The notes: generated by a model from the sequence alone, not told the origin. A stretch of 64,000 nt of DNA from Thermomicrobium roseum DSM 5159 (GCF_000021685.1 NC_011961.1:1-64000); one strand, 5' to 3'. Shown: positions 52,101 through 62,341, counted from the stretch's first letter. Program-made: numbers and translations.

Positions 52101-53456
52101 TCACAAGAAGAGAAGACCAGCCACGATGCTGACCGCTGCCACGACGATCACCATGAGAGCCGGAACACGCCAATCGCGCAAGGCTGCCCCATAGATGAGC
52201 ACGCTCGGCAGGCTGACCGCTGGCAGCGCCAGGAGCAGCGCAGCAGCCGGACCGGTCATCCCTTGCTGGATGAGCGGGGCGGCGATCGCCAGCTCGGTCC
52301 AGGTCGGGATCATGAAGAGGACACCGACCAGCGTAGCGAAGAGCACCGTGCCGACCGTGTTGCCACCACCCAGTGCCGTCAGGATCGGCGCAGCCCAGCC
52401 GACCACGGCTGCCGCGATGAAGAGCATGGGAATCGCCACGCGAGCGATCACCCAGGTCGTGCGGAGCCAGGCTGCAATCAATTCCGTCGGCGTGTCGATT
52501 CGGCGCCCAGCAAGATGCCGTTCGAACGCGAAGAAACTGGTCAGGCGCTCCAGCCAGCGGATACCTCGACCAGCAGTCCCCGCCTCGACGAGCACTGGTG
52601 GGCGACGCCGCACTGCAAGCGCGACCAGCCAGGTACCGAAGACCGCGAGCGCGATACCACCGACGATGCGGAGGAGGGCGAAGTCAGCTGGAAGAAGCGT
52701 TGTCGCCAGAAAGAGGGTGGTCACGTTGAGGAGCGGGGCAGCGACGACGAAAGCGAGGGACGACTCGAGCGAGGCGCCACCGCGATAGAGGCTCGCACCG
52801 AGCGGGCCGGCGCAACAGGAGCAGAAGGGATAGGCGAGGGCACTGGCACTGCCCAAGACGTGCGCGCGGAAGCCGCGCAGCTCGTACACCCGCTGCAGGC
52901 GCGGGCTAGCGCAGAGCAGCACGAGGAACAAGGCACCGAGCAGGATACCGAGCGTCGTGGCGTGCCAGACGACGAGCAGGAAGTTCGCTGCCTCACCGAT
53001 CGGCCGGAGCCAGGTGGGCAGGGCATCGAGCGCGAACGTTTTGGCGATTCCCGCCTTCCCGGCCGAGGCGACCCGCTCAGCTTGGACGATCCGGTACACG
53101 AAGAGATCAACGACCAACATGGCCATCAGCAGGCCAGCGAGCACGTTCCGGGCCACACGGAGCCCACTCGGATCCCCGAACTGCTGCTCCGCTCCACGCA
53201 TGACCCGATAGGCAGCGATGGCTGACACCAGCGCGATGGCGAGCACGAGGAGATGCCACGGCGTGTACTGGAGAAAGGCGGAAGGTGCACCGAGTTTCCG
53301 GTACACTGCAGGCTCCAGCAGAAATGCTCGCCGCATGTCGACGACGGTCGCGAGGACGACGGCGAGGCCCGCGACGAAGAGACCGAGCGACAGGACGAAG
53401 GTGGTAACGCGACCCTGCGAACGTGCAGCCCCGAGCGGGGAAACCGCACCACTCAT
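52101..53456 (-). CDS. ArsP_1-family (DUF318) permease
   Basis: A 451-residue polytopic protein with two repeats of hydrophobic helices. Motif AYPFCSCCAGPLGASLYRGGASL is the C-x-C-C region diagnostic of the family, and MIPTWTELAIAAPLIQQG its second-repeat counterpart. Some relatives export organoarsenicals; for most the substrate is unknown, so arsenic is not implied here. ATG 53456 is chosen because GGAGG lies 6 bases upstream; the open frame reaches 53921 but the extension is non-conserved. It converges on the formate dehydrogenase operon. Confidence 0.85.
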   Translation of the reverse strand: MSGAVSPLGAARSQGRVTTFVLSLGLFVAGLAVVLATVVDMRRAFLLEPAVYRKLGAPSAFLQYTPWHLLVLAIALVSAIAAYRVMRGAEQQFGDPSGLRVARNVLAGLLMAMLVVDLFVYRIVQAERVASAGKAGIAKTFALDALPTWLRPIGEAANFLLVVWHATTLGILLGALFLVLLCASPRLQRVYELRGFRAHVLGSASALAYPFCSCCAGPLGASLYRGGASLESSLAFVVAAPLLNVTTLFLATTLLPADFALLRIVGGIALAVFGTWLVALAVRRRPPVLVEAGTAGRGIRWLERLTSFFAFERHLAGRRIDTPTELIAAWLRTTWVIARVAIPMLFIAAAVVGWAAPILTALGGGNTVGTVLFATLVGVLFMIPTWTELAIAAPLIQQGMTGPAAALLLALPAVSLPSVLIYGAALRDWRVPALMVIVVAAVSIVAGLLFL

Positions 53457-56117
53457 CTGCATCCTCCATTCGCGGAACGTGCGCAGGACGATATCGTCCT
53501 TTGCACAACCGACTCGCTTTGCCGCTTCTCGATCTGGAGAATCAGGGGCGACCGCACCGGTCGCTAGGGGGTCGATCAGGGGCCACGCGGCACGCTCGGC
53601 CCGCCATCCTGGGCGAGGAGCCAAGCGCGTCCTGGGGTCCGATAGCGGTTCCCGCCGTGTTCTTGCATCGTCGCTCGTACGAAAATCATCACCGAACGGT
53701 TGCGGAAAGCGTAACCGAACTTTCTCCCGCATGTCAAGAGCGGACGACGCACACTTCTCCCGAGAGCAGTCAGCTCGCATGAGCCGCTGCACAGACCACC
53801 GACACCGGTGGAGAAGTTGACGAACGTCTTGGGTTCCGCCCCGGAAAGTGCGCTCAGATAGGCCGCTTTCGCTGCCCCAGCTCGTACGAGGACAACCGAG
53901 CCAGCGGACCAGGCCTGCCACGCAATCGATCGCGCATCGCTGAGAGGAAGCCAGGAGAGGTGGCGACGCACGATGACGCGTCCCAGCGTGCAGCAGGCAC
54001 CTCGGCAGCGTGGCACTGGTTCACCCCGCCGCAGGCACCTCGCTCACTGCACCGAACCATGCGTGTCAGGTGCTGCATGTGACAGTGATCCCAGTCTCGG
54101 CCTGTGCGAGCACGCGTCGGCAGTGATCGGATAGTCGTCTCGATCGGCCCCGCCTTGGACGGTGCAGGACAGTACCACGCTCCCTCGCACCAGGATCCGG
54201 TATTTCGGCCCCAGGACAGCAGACCTGGCCACGATCAAGAGAGGCGAAGAGGGGCGGCGGTGCAGCTGGAGTCGCCGCACCGCCGCATCAGCGATGAAGC
54301 GCCGGTGACAGCGCTCGGGGGCAGTCTCGGCACACGCGAGAGCGAGCGGTCAATCCGGAAGACGAACTCGTCGAGCGGTGCAGCGCACTCTGCGATCCGC
54401 CTCTGATCTAGGAAACCACGGAAGCCGGGACTGCTCCAGCCAGGGTTCGAGCAGTCGGGCTGCTGCCGACGCCCACCGCGTGCCGGGTACTACCAGTTGG
54501 CAAGACCGTGCGCAACCAACGCGCTCGATCGGTGATCCCGATCGCAACAGGGATGGCACAGGCAGTGCGGGAAGCGTCGCAGGTCGATCACCAGCCGCAT
54601 GCCATGCGCCTGGAGCAGCTCCAGGAACTCGGGGAAGGATCGATTGGAACGACCGACTGCGAAGACCAGCCCGGTCCACTCGCCAGACATCAGCGATCGA
54701 CTGGTGTCAGAGCACGCGCACGATGTTGTGGCGCGACCAAACTTTCCGATCAGGTTCTGCAGGAAGAGTCCAGCCGGCTCGCTCGCTTCCACTGGGCGAC
54801 GTCTCTCCCACCTCTCTCGATTCCCTGATATGGCGCAGCCAGCAGCACGAGAAAACCGCTATCAGATAGCGACCGGGCGCAGGATGCGTCCGACCCGCTG
54901 GTGGCAGAACGACAGCACAGCCTGTCAGAACGAGCAGACGGGGCTCGAGGCTCGGCGTCGCGTCGTCTCCCTCTCGTGGCGGTTCACGCACGTGTCGACC
55001 GGAGCCGGGAGACGCTGTCGCAGAAAAGCGTCTCCTGATCCGCGGTTCGCACAGCGTCTCGAGAAAAAGGGCGCGCCCCACGATCCAATCGCTCCGCGGG
55101 CGCCGCGATGGCGAAATGCGAGTACGCCAGGTTTCGGAGCAGCCTGAACCGCGACATCGTGACGCTCGAGTTGTCGCTCGAGCCATCCGAGCACCTCACG
55201 ACATTCTTCTGAGGTGTCGATCGATCTGGAGGAAGCATCGCCATTCTTTTGACGGGAAGTCCGGTGCGTCTCACAGAGCAGCCCCTCAGTGGGGTGTCAG
55301 TCGATCAGTCGCGGCGCATCGAAGCCCTCACGCCGGTAGAGGCAGAAGCAGTCACGTCCACGTTGGCCGATTCGCAGCGAAGAATACCCAGAACGCTCGC
55401 CAGTTCGTCCCGCACTCGGAGCAGGCCACACCGTCCGACGAGCTCCTCGAGGCCCTGAGCGACCTCGTGACAGTAGTCGCGCATCTCGACGATCACTGGC
55501 TGAGGCAATGCTCACGAAACCAGCTTGACGGTGTCCGCGCGTCGACTGCCCGCGCGAGCCAAGCAGGCCAGCGAGGCGCAACGATTACCGAGCCCGCGTG
55601 AGCACGATTCGCCAGTCACTGGAGGATCACCGCTCTTTTACCAGTCCGTGCGAAGGTCAGGCCAGCAGTCGGGACACGTCCGGCGCACCGAAGTGTTCTC
55701 CCCGAGACCGCTCGCCGACCGGAAGTTTGCAACGAGCAGGGGAGCGCGCCCATTCTCCCGCTCCCTACTCTTCGCGCTCATCGCATGTCCAGGATGGAGC
55801 TTTCCAACCCCATCACTTCCGCAGACGGGGATCCGGAACGCACCCTGCGCCGGTCGTACGGGCACGGCAGTGATGAACCTGACCGCTCGCTCCCAGTCAG
55901 CTTGCAGAGCGAGATGCTCGTTCGAAGGAGACCCCCCATCGGGCAGCGCAAATCAGCGGTCCAGCGGTGAGCAGCCTGATGCGACTGCGGCGACAGAGCG
56001 CAAGACGAGACAGGCGCTCTCCGTACCTTGGGAAGACAGGGCTCATTCGTGCTGGTGGCCACGCTGTGTGGCTCATACCCAGTGTACTCTCGTCGCCTTC
56101 CGCGAGCTGCTTCACGC
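53457..56117. other. 2.6-kb decayed region with no intact gene
   Basis: Open frames on both strands are short, overlapping and without domains, and the base pattern lacks the codon periodicity of the neighbours. The one identifiable relic is a DUF488 pseudogene (54205-54690). Other fragments on the minus strand near 54925-55194 and 55305-55508 (for example IVEMRDYCHEVAQGLEELVG) look like former coding sequence but were not recognised. Confidence 0.6.
54205..54690 (-). pseudogene. Broken DUF488-family gene
   Basis: Reading leftward from ATG 54690, FAVGRSNRSFPEFLELLQAHG and LVIDLRRFP match the start of DUF488 proteins. A TAG at 54490-54492 interrupts the frame. In the same frame beyond it, GGRRQQPDCSNPGW and FRGFLDQRR continue the family pattern. 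Near 54350 a one-base shift is needed to pick up the C-terminal signature CAETAPERCHRRFIAD (54310-54302 encode the CHR). Two independent lesions and intact motifs on either side show a recently inactivated gene. Confidence 0.8.
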
Positions 56118-56603
56118 TCATCCCTGTGCGGATCCCTGGACTTTCCGCGCGGCTTCCTCGACTGCGGCTAGGATGCGGAGATAGGAGCCGCAGCGGCAGA
56201 GGTTCCCCGCTAGGTACTGGGCGATCTCGGTGCGCGTCGGGTGCGGGTTCTCAGCCAGCAGCGCAACCGTGGTCAGGATCATGCCAGGCGTACAGTAGCT
56301 GCATTGGAAGGCTTGCTTCTCCAGAAAAGCCTCTTGTACTGGATGCAATGCTCCATCGGGTCCGGTCAATCCCTCGAGCGTGGTGATCGACCAGCCATCG
56401 GCGAGCGCTGACAAAACCAGGCAACTCGAAGTCGGCTTTCCCTCGACGAGAATCGTACAGGCACCGCAAATGCCGATCCCGCACGTCTCGCGAACGCTCG
56501 TCAGCCCGCAGCGGTCGCGCAAGGTCTCGAGTAATGTCTCGTCGCAGCGCACACGAAGCTGGCGCTGCTCGCCATTGACGAGGAGCGTGATCGCCTGCTC
56601 CAT
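56118..56603 (-). CDS. Molybdenum hydroxylase small subunit ([2Fe-2S], XdhC/CoxS-like)
   Basis: A 161-residue iron-sulfur subunit. The plant-type [2Fe-2S] cluster ligands are C41, C46, C49 (CGIGICGAC) and C61; the second cluster comes from FQCSYCTPGM and GNLCRCGSY in the C-terminal helical domain. It passes electrons from the molybdenum site to the FAD subunit. ATG 56603 overlaps the stop of the large-subunit gene (TGATG), so translation is coupled. Last gene of the leftward cluster. Confidence 0.95.
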   Translation of the reverse strand: MEQAITLLVNGEQRQLRVRCDETLLETLRDRCGLTSVRETCGIGICGACTILVEGKPTSSCLVLSALADGWSITTLEGLTGPDGALHPVQEAFLEKQAFQCSYCTPGMILTTVALLAENPHPTRTEIAQYLAGNLCRCGSYLRILAAVEEAARKVQGSAQG

Positions 56604-58894
56604 CAGCTTGCTCCTTCGCGTTGCGACCGCAGGGCAGCGAGAACGCGCTCCGGCGTGAGCGGAAGCTCGACGAGGCGCGCAGCGGTCGCCCGCGCGACGG
56701 CATTGCCGATCGCTGCTGGAATCGGCGGTACCGCCGTCTCTCCCACGCCGTGAATCTCGGCACCCGGGCATTCCAACAGGTCGTGCGTCAACTCTTCCGG
56801 AAGATCGAGCATGGAGGGAATGAGATAGTCCGAGAGGTTCGCCGTCAGTGGCTGCCCTTGGTCGTACACCAGCGCTTCAAAGAGCGCGCTCCCCAGACCC
56901 ATGATCATGCTTCCCTCGTTCTGCAACGCTGCCGTGAGCGCGTTGACGACCTTCCCCGCATAGACAGCCGCATGCAGGCGAAGCACCCGCACCTGTCCGG
57001 TCGCCAGATCGACTTCGACCTCAGCTCCAGCCGCGCCTTGGTGCCAGTGGGAGGAGGCGATGCCGTGGCCCGTCTCGTCCAGCCCGCCCTCGTTGCGGAA
57101 CTCACCGTGCTCGACGAGTTCCTCGACGCCGCTCGTCGCTACCAGTTCACCCCAGCTGATTGCGCGCTCGGGCACCCCACGCACGCGCACGGCGCCGGGG
57201 ACGAGTTCGAGATCATCCGGCGCAGCTTCCAGCTGATCGGCTGCCAGCTGTCGCAGCCGGTCGGCCAGCCGCTGCGCGGCCTGCTGTACCGCCATCCCCA
57301 TCATGTATGTCGAACGACTGGACGTCGTGCGGTTATCGAACGGCGTCCGGTCGGTATCGGGATCGATGACTCGAACGGCGGTATACGGGAGAGCGAGTGG
57401 TTCGGCAGCGAGTTGCGCCAGGACCGTCCGCGCCCCCTGGCCGAGTTCGACGGTCGAAGAGTAGACGGTGACGCATCCGGAGCGGTCGAGGCCGACGCGG
57501 GCTTCCGAGCGACTCGGCGTCGTCATTCCTTTCATCACCACCGCCAGGCCCTTGGCACGCACGCGCCCCTTCGGCAGCACGACCGCTTCAGGCTGCCAGG
57601 CGATCGCGCGGGCAGCTGCTTCCAGGCACTCCTGGAAATGGACGTCGTGCAGCGTCTCTCCGGTCGCGAACTGGTCGCCGTCATGGAGGAGGTTGCGGAG
57701 ACGGAACTCCAAAGGATCGAGACCGAGCGCATCGGCTGCGATATCCATCATCCGCTCGGAGGCCCAGACGATCTCGGTGACGGCATAACCGCGGAAGGCA
57801 CCAGCCGGTGGAAGGTTAGTATAAACACAGTACGAGTCGACCGCCACGTGAGGAATCCGATAGGGTCCGACACTGCCGAACCCGCCCTTGCGAGCCACAT
57901 CCGGTCCGCAGTCGGCGTAGGCACCCGTGTTCCAGTACGCCTGGACCTGTTTCGCCAGGATGCGGCCATCGCGAGTGAGACCGAGGCGAATGGTGACCAC
58001 CGTCGCATGCCGGGTAAGGGTGACGAACTCCTCGTAACGGTCGAGCACCAGCTTGACCGGACGGCCAGTGAGGGCAGCCAGAAGAGCGACCTGTGGCTCG
58101 ATGCGCGGAAAGACTTTACAGCCGAAGGATCCGCCCATCGGTGGGACGATGATCCGGACCCGCTCCGGGGGAATGCCGAAGAGTTGAGCGAGGATCTGCC
58201 GCGTATTGAAGGGAGTCTGCGTCCCACTCCACACGGTGAGGTGGCCGTCCTCCCAGACAGCGAGGGCAGCATGAGGTTCCATAGCCACGTGCTGGGCAGC
58301 CGGGGTGCGGAAGGTTTCTTCCAGCACGAGATCGGCCTCAGCGAAGCCGCGCGCGACGTCGCCGGTGGAGAGGCGGAAGTGGTTGCAGCAGTTGGTACCG
58401 AAGAGCGGACGCAGACCGAAGTAGACAGCGTGACCACGATGCGGCTCCTCGGGACGAAGCTCGTGGACGAGCGGTGCGCCGGGCTGCATCGCCTCGATGG
58501 GATCGAACACTGCCGGCAGCGGCTCGTACTCGACGGCGACGCGGGCGGCTGCCTCGCGTGCAGCGTGTGGATTCTCAGCGGCGACGAGCGCGACCATGTC
58601 CCCGACGTAGCGCACCCGGTCGATAGCCAACACCGGCTGGTCTTCGATCTGGGGACCGTAGACCGGCCGTAGGTTAGGGATCCGGGCGAAATCGGCCGCT
58701 GTGACCACCGCGACGACTCCAGGAACCTCCCACGCCGCACGGGTGTCGATGTGGCGGATGCGCCCATGCGGAACAGTGCTGCGCACGAGTGCAGCATGCA
58801 GCATGCCGGGGAGCGCGACATCCTGCGAGAAGCGGAGACGCCCAGTCACCCGCTCCACGGCATCGATCATCGGGACAGCCTGTCCAACACTCAT
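56603..58894 (-). CDS. Molybdenum hydroxylase large subunit (xanthine-dehydrogenase family)
   Basis: A 763-residue molybdopterin-cytosine-dinucleotide-type subunit with the two-domain plan of the family. GTQTPFNTRQILAQLFGIPPERVRII and GGSFGCK lie near the cofactor. The substrate-channel motif is GAFRGYAVTE and the catalytic Glu is in GVGETAVPP near the C-terminus. It lacks the AYxCSFR active-site loop of form I CO dehydrogenase, so it hydroxylates an organic substrate (purine, aromatic or heteroaromatic) rather than CO. The 402-base leader separates it from the genes upstream. Confidence 0.93.
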   Translation of the reverse strand: MSVGQAVPMIDAVERVTGRLRFSQDVALPGMLHAALVRSTVPHGRIRHIDTRAAWEVPGVVAVVTAADFARIPNLRPVYGPQIEDQPVLAIDRVRYVGDMVALVAAENPHAAREAAARVAVEYEPLPAVFDPIEAMQPGAPLVHELRPEEPHRGHAVYFGLRPLFGTNCCNHFRLSTGDVARGFAEADLVLEETFRTPAAQHVAMEPHAALAVWEDGHLTVWSGTQTPFNTRQILAQLFGIPPERVRIIVPPMGGSFGCKVFPRIEPQVALLAALTGRPVKLVLDRYEEFVTLTRHATVVTIRLGLTRDGRILAKQVQAYWNTGAYADCGPDVARKGGFGSVGPYRIPHVAVDSYCVYTNLPPAGAFRGYAVTEIVWASERMMDIAADALGLDPLEFRLRNLLHDGDQFATGETLHDVHFQECLEAAARAIAWQPEAVVLPKGRVRAKGLAVVMKGMTTPSRSEARVGLDRSGCVTVYSSTVELGQGARTVLAQLAAEPLALPYTAVRVIDPDTDRTPFDNRTTSSRSTYMMGMAVQQAAQRLADRLRQLAADQLEAAPDDLELVPGAVRVRGVPERAISWGELVATSGVEELVEHGEFRNEGGLDETGHGIASSHWHQGAAGAEVEVDLATGQVRVLRLHAAVYAGKVVNALTAALQNEGSMIMGLGSALFEALVYDQGQPLTANLSDYLIPSMLDLPEELTHDLLECPGAEIHGVGETAVPPIPAAIGNAVARATAARLVELPLTPERVLAALRSQREGAS

Positions 58895-59296
58895 CGCAAA
58901 GCCCTCACAGCTTCCAGTCGTTACCTCGCCGGGTCACGGGTCGGTTGCGTTCATCGCAGCAGCCCCTCACCGGTAAGCGGCCATCATCGCTGCCACCCGG
59001 AAAGAAGGCATGTCCGCGCCGCTCTGCCTCCGACGCACCCAGCGACGGACGGGAGGTGACAGTCGTAAGGCCCAGCGCACTGGACTCGCCTCCGGTCGAG
59101 GTGACCGTAACGCTCCCAGCAACGCAAATCCCGCACGCCGACTCGCGTGCCATCAGGCCGTACCCCGCACTCGAGCGGGGTAGAAAAGCCGAGACGCATC
59201 CGCACCGCAAGAGACCCGCGCACCCACGCTCCAGACGCCTCGCCGCACCTCCTCGTCGCAGCGCTCTTCAGGTGGCGCTCTGCGCCCGACGTGCGC
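58895..59296. other. Gap between the hydroxylase and PEP-utilising genes
   Basis: No gene is supported. It contains an 8-bp perfect hairpin (TACCCCGC 59161-59168 / GCGGGGTA 59175-59182) with no T-tail in either direction. It could hold a separate promoter for the large and small subunit genes. Confidence 0.4.
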
Positions 59297-60991
59297 CTAC
59301 TCGAGAATCTCGACCACACCGGCCGAGCCGTTGACGCGGATGCGCTGCCCGGTCCGGATGACCTGCGTGGCAACCCCCGTCCCGACGACCGCCGGGATGC
59401 CGAACTCCCGCGAGACGACGGCAGGGTGCGAGAGCTGCCCACCGGAATCGGTCACCAGGCCAGCGATCTTGGTGAAGGCGATGACCCACGCCGGGTTGGT
59501 CATGCGGCAGACCAGGATCTCGCCCCCTTTGAGCGCATCGACGTCCTCCAGCGTGCGGGCGACGAAGGCGGTTCCCTCCACCACCCCAGCCGAGGCCGGG
59601 ATCCCCTCGACCCGCTGGCTCACCTGGCGCGGCTGGAGCGAGTCGAAGAACCGCTGCGGGTACCCCCAGAGCGTCTTGTACGGCTCCTGGAAGAGCGCCC
59701 ATTCGCTGGCAGTGCCGACCCAATCGCGCGGACGCACGGCCATGGCACGCTCGCGGGCAGCTCGTCGCTCGCGGACCAACTCCTTGGCATTGGGCAGGTT
59801 GGAGGGCTCCGCCGCCAGGACACGCAGCTCGTGATAGCGCAGGAAGAGCACGTCATCCGGTTGATCGAGAAGCTCGGCCTCCACCAGGCGCCGGCCGATC
59901 GCCAGGAGCACGTAGCGCAGGCGCGCAAACGTCCCCTGGTCGATATAGAAGTGGTGATCGGGTGTGAGCGGCATCATCTGGAGCACGCGATGGAGCGCTG
60001 CCTCGACACGCTCGCGCCCCCGTGCGTCGTCTGGTGGGATTTTGCTCAGGAGTTCCTGGATGGCCGCATCGCGATCCTGGCGCAGGCGTCGGATCGCCTC
60101 CGGGTAGGAGTAGTCGGTCTGGAGATACCCCTGGATGGCCGCGATGATCGGTGCCGGGTTTTCGTACCAGGTCGGATAGACGTACTCGTGGCTGTAGAGA
60201 GCCTTGTGGCCGAACTCGCGCTTGTATTCGTCGAGCCAGCGTAGAAACTCGCGACCCTCCGCCGTCTTCTCCAGTTCGGCGAGAATCTCGGCCGGCGTTT
60301 CCTTGCTGAAGGCCTCCAGGAGCACCACGTTGCGCTTGACGCGCTCCTTGAGTTCCCACAGCCCGTGCACGGCATCCCAGTTGCGGTCGCTATCGGAGAC
60401 CATGATGCGTTCGAGCAGCGTCGGATCGACGTCGCCGATGACCTCGCGCACCGCAGCCTGGAAGTCGAGCGAGGCCTGGAACTGGGAGAGATTGAGAATC
60501 CAGTGAATACGCCAGTGGCGCTCCTGGATATCGATCGCGTCTTCCAGGAGCACCATCAGCTCGGGCAGCGTCGCCGTGTCATAGGGGTAGGTATCGAGAT
60601 ACTCGAAGTTGCGCTCGATCTCCGGTCGCAGCCGCTTCTGCCACCACTCGAGACCTTTTTCCGCATAGACCGGCATGACCATGCTATAGTACGGGGCGAG
60701 TTCAGCTGCCTCCTTGGGATCACGCGGGACAACAGCTGTGAACAGATACCCGTTGATCAGCTTGGCCTTCCAGTCGCGGCCGAAGGGGGCTCCAAAGCGC
60801 CGATAGAGATAGGCACAGGTCGCCCACCAGCCGCCGAGTTCGAAGAACATCGGCGAGAGCGGATTCGGGCAGTGAAGATCGTCCCACCACCAGAAAAGCT
60901 GCTTTTCCTCCTCGTTCTCCCATTCGACCGGGAACGACTCGTCGCCGAAGAATGTCACCGGCAGCTGCACCTCAGGTCGCTGCGCCGCCAT
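59297..60991 (-). CDS. PEP-utilising phosphotransferase, swivelling-histidine subunit
   Basis: A 564-residue protein. The C-terminal 95 residues form the PEP-utilising mobile domain: GIPASAGVVEGTAFV, then TDSGGQLSHPAVVSREFGIPAVVGTG with the phosphorylatable His at residue 522. The long N-terminal part (1-460) is an intermediate region of the PEP-synthase / rifampin-phosphotransferase / phenylphosphate-synthase type, rich in Trp and acidic residues. It has no ATP-grasp domain; that appears as a separate gene at the window edge. Together they would move the beta-phosphate of ATP via His onto an organic hydroxyl. Confidence 0.85.
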   Translation of the reverse strand: MAAQRPEVQLPVTFFGDESFPVEWENEEEKQLFWWWDDLHCPNPLSPMFFELGGWWATCAYLYRRFGAPFGRDWKAKLINGYLFTAVVPRDPKEAAELAPYYSMVMPVYAEKGLEWWQKRLRPEIERNFEYLDTYPYDTATLPELMVLLEDAIDIQERHWRIHWILNLSQFQASLDFQAAVREVIGDVDPTLLERIMVSDSDRNWDAVHGLWELKERVKRNVVLLEAFSKETPAEILAELEKTAEGREFLRWLDEYKREFGHKALYSHEYVYPTWYENPAPIIAAIQGYLQTDYSYPEAIRRLRQDRDAAIQELLSKIPPDDARGRERVEAALHRVLQMMPLTPDHHFYIDQGTFARLRYVLLAIGRRLVEAELLDQPDDVLFLRYHELRVLAAEPSNLPNAKELVRERRAARERAMAVRPRDWVGTASEWALFQEPYKTLWGYPQRFFDSLQPRQVSQRVEGIPASAGVVEGTAFVARTLEDVDALKGGEILVCRMTNPAWVIAFTKIAGLVTDSGGQLSHPAVVSREFGIPAVVGTGVATQVIRTGQRIRVNGSAGVVEILE

Positions 60992-61024
60992 GATTTCCCT
61001 CCTTCCTGTGGCTGCGGTCCACCA

Positions 61025-61321
61025 TCACTCCGGCTCGATCAGGTCGTAGAACTCGGGCACGCGACTCTCCAGCATCGGCACGACGGTGTTGAGGATCTTC
61101 TCCTGAAAGTACGGCGTAGCCTTGTGCGCTTCGTAGTCCTCCCGACTCCGGTACTGCTCGTAGAGCAAGAATTTCCGGGGATCGTCCTGGGAACGATTGA
61201 CATAGTAAACCAGACAACCAGGTTCTGCCCGCGAGAGGGTGACCATCTCTTTCAGGATGGCCGCGATCTCATCGGCCTTCCCTTCCTTCGCGTAATAGTG
61301 CGCCACGACCACGAACGGCAT
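61025..61321 (-). CDS. ABM-domain (YgiN-like) putative monooxygenase
   Basis: A 98-residue antibiotic-biosynthesis-monooxygenase-fold protein: FVVVAHYYAKEGKADEIAAILKEMVTLSRAEPGCLVYYVNRSQDDPRKFLLYEQYRSREDYEAHKATPYF covers the whole ferredoxin-like dimer fold. Relatives oxidise quinols or anthrones without cofactor. It lies 33 bases before the PEP-utilising gene, suggesting a role in handling a phenolic or quinone intermediate. Confidence 0.9.
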   Translation of the reverse strand: MPFVVVAHYYAKEGKADEIAAILKEMVTLSRAEPGCLVYYVNRSQDDPRKFLLYEQYRSREDYEAHKATPYFQEKILNTVVPMLESRVPEFYDLIEPE

Positions 61322-61351
61322 GACAGCCTCCTTCCCTTCCGTACCAGCGAT

Positions 61352-62341
61352 TCAGCCCTCGACAGCACGCACGACGCGATTGCGCAGGATGCCGATCCCT
61401 TCGACTTCGAGCTCGACCACATCGCCCGGCTGGAGGTAACGCCCCAGCTCGAGTCCGCAGCCGTTGGTAACGGTGCCGGAGCCCCAGAGTTCACCAGGAT
61501 AGATCGTCTCGCTCTGGGAGACGTGCGCGATGAGCTGGGCGAAGCTGAAGTGCATACCGCGGCTCGAGCCTTCCGACCAGACTTCCCCGTTGACTCGCGC
61601 CACCATGCGCAAGTTCGTCACGTCCAACTCGTCCGGAGTGACGAGATAGGGCCCGATCGCGTTTCCCGTGTCGAAATCTTTCCCCTTACTCGGCCCCATT
61701 CCGATCGGCGCCTCGCGCATCTGCTGATCGCGCGCACTGAAGTCATTGAAGATGGTGAAACCAGCGATGTAGCGATGAGCTTCCTCGACGGGGATATCCT
61801 TGCCACGCCGGCCGATCACCATACCCAGCTCCAACTCGAAATCGAACTGTTGGGTATAGCGCGGCATCACGACATCGGCATCGGGGCCGACTACGGTGTC
61901 CGGATCCCCTTTGTAGTAGGCCGGCACCTCGTACCAGGCAGGTGGAATCTCGCCACCCCGGCCGAGTGCACGACTGGCATTCCGCATGTGGCCCTCGAAG
62001 GTTAGAAAATCGCGGATGACGCGGGGGCGCGGCACGGGGGCGAGCAGTCGCACTTCCCCCAGCTGATAGCGTGTTCGCCGACCGAACGCTTCCTCGATGC
62101 GCAGGCCCTCCTCGAGAGCCTGGGCTGCGGCCTGCCAGCCCAGTTGACCGTGGCCGAGAAAAGCGACCATGTCGTCGGGAATGAGGAGAGCGGCGAGTCG
62201 CTCGGCCTCGCAGCCTGGATCGGTGCGGGCCAGATAGGCTGCATAAGCAGCCTGCAAGTCGACCAGCCAGCCCTCGGCCAGCGCTCCGATCCGACGCACC
62301 GGACCAGCCGGGCTCGGCACGGCAAAGGTAGCCAGCTTCAT
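61352..62341 (-). CDS. Fumarylacetoacetate hydrolase-family protein
   Basis: A 329-residue FAH-superfamily hydrolase or decarboxylase. The metal-binding acid cluster is in the conserved block FDFELELGMVIGRRGKDIPVEEAHRYIAGFTIFNDFSARDQQ, followed by GPSKGKDFDTGNAIGPYLVT and a C-terminal GDVVELEVEGIG. Family members cleave beta-diketones or act on ring-fission products of aromatic degradation. Start overlaps the end of the FAD subunit gene by 4 bases. Confidence 0.93.
   Translation of the reverse strand: MKLATFAVPSPAGPVRRIGALAEGWLVDLQAAYAAYLARTDPGCEAERLAALLIPDDMVAFLGHGQLGWQAAAQALEEGLRIEEAFGRRTRYQLGEVRLLAPVPRPRVIRDFLTFEGHMRNASRALGRGGEIPPAWYEVPAYYKGDPDTVVGPDADVVMPRYTQQFDFELELGMVIGRRGKDIPVEEAHRYIAGFTIFNDFSARDQQMREAPIGMGPSKGKDFDTGNAIGPYLVTPDELDVTNLRMVARVNGEVWSEGSSRGMHFSFAQLIAHVSQSETIYPGELWGSGTVTNGCGLELGRYLQPGDVVELEVEGIGILRNRVVRAVEG

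Noticed and set aside
52101..53921. Extended 606-residue form of the ArsP-like permease
   Set aside because: The extra N-terminal 155 residues are non-conserved and low-quality, and a ribosome binding site is well placed only for ATG 53456.
54421..54470. tRNA-like GGGTTCGAGC sequence near 54440
   Set aside because: No matching acceptor, D or anticodon arms surround it, and on the other strand it lies within the DUF488 pseudogene.
56621..58672. A 683-codon plus-strand frame opposite the hydroxylase large subunit
   Set aside because: The minus strand encodes a complete molybdenum hydroxylase with all motifs; the plus-strand frame is a shadow.
56118..58894. CO dehydrogenase (coxS/coxL)
   Set aside because: The large subunit has GAFRGYA in place of the AYxCSFR active-site loop of form I CO dehydrogenase, so CO oxidation is not supported.
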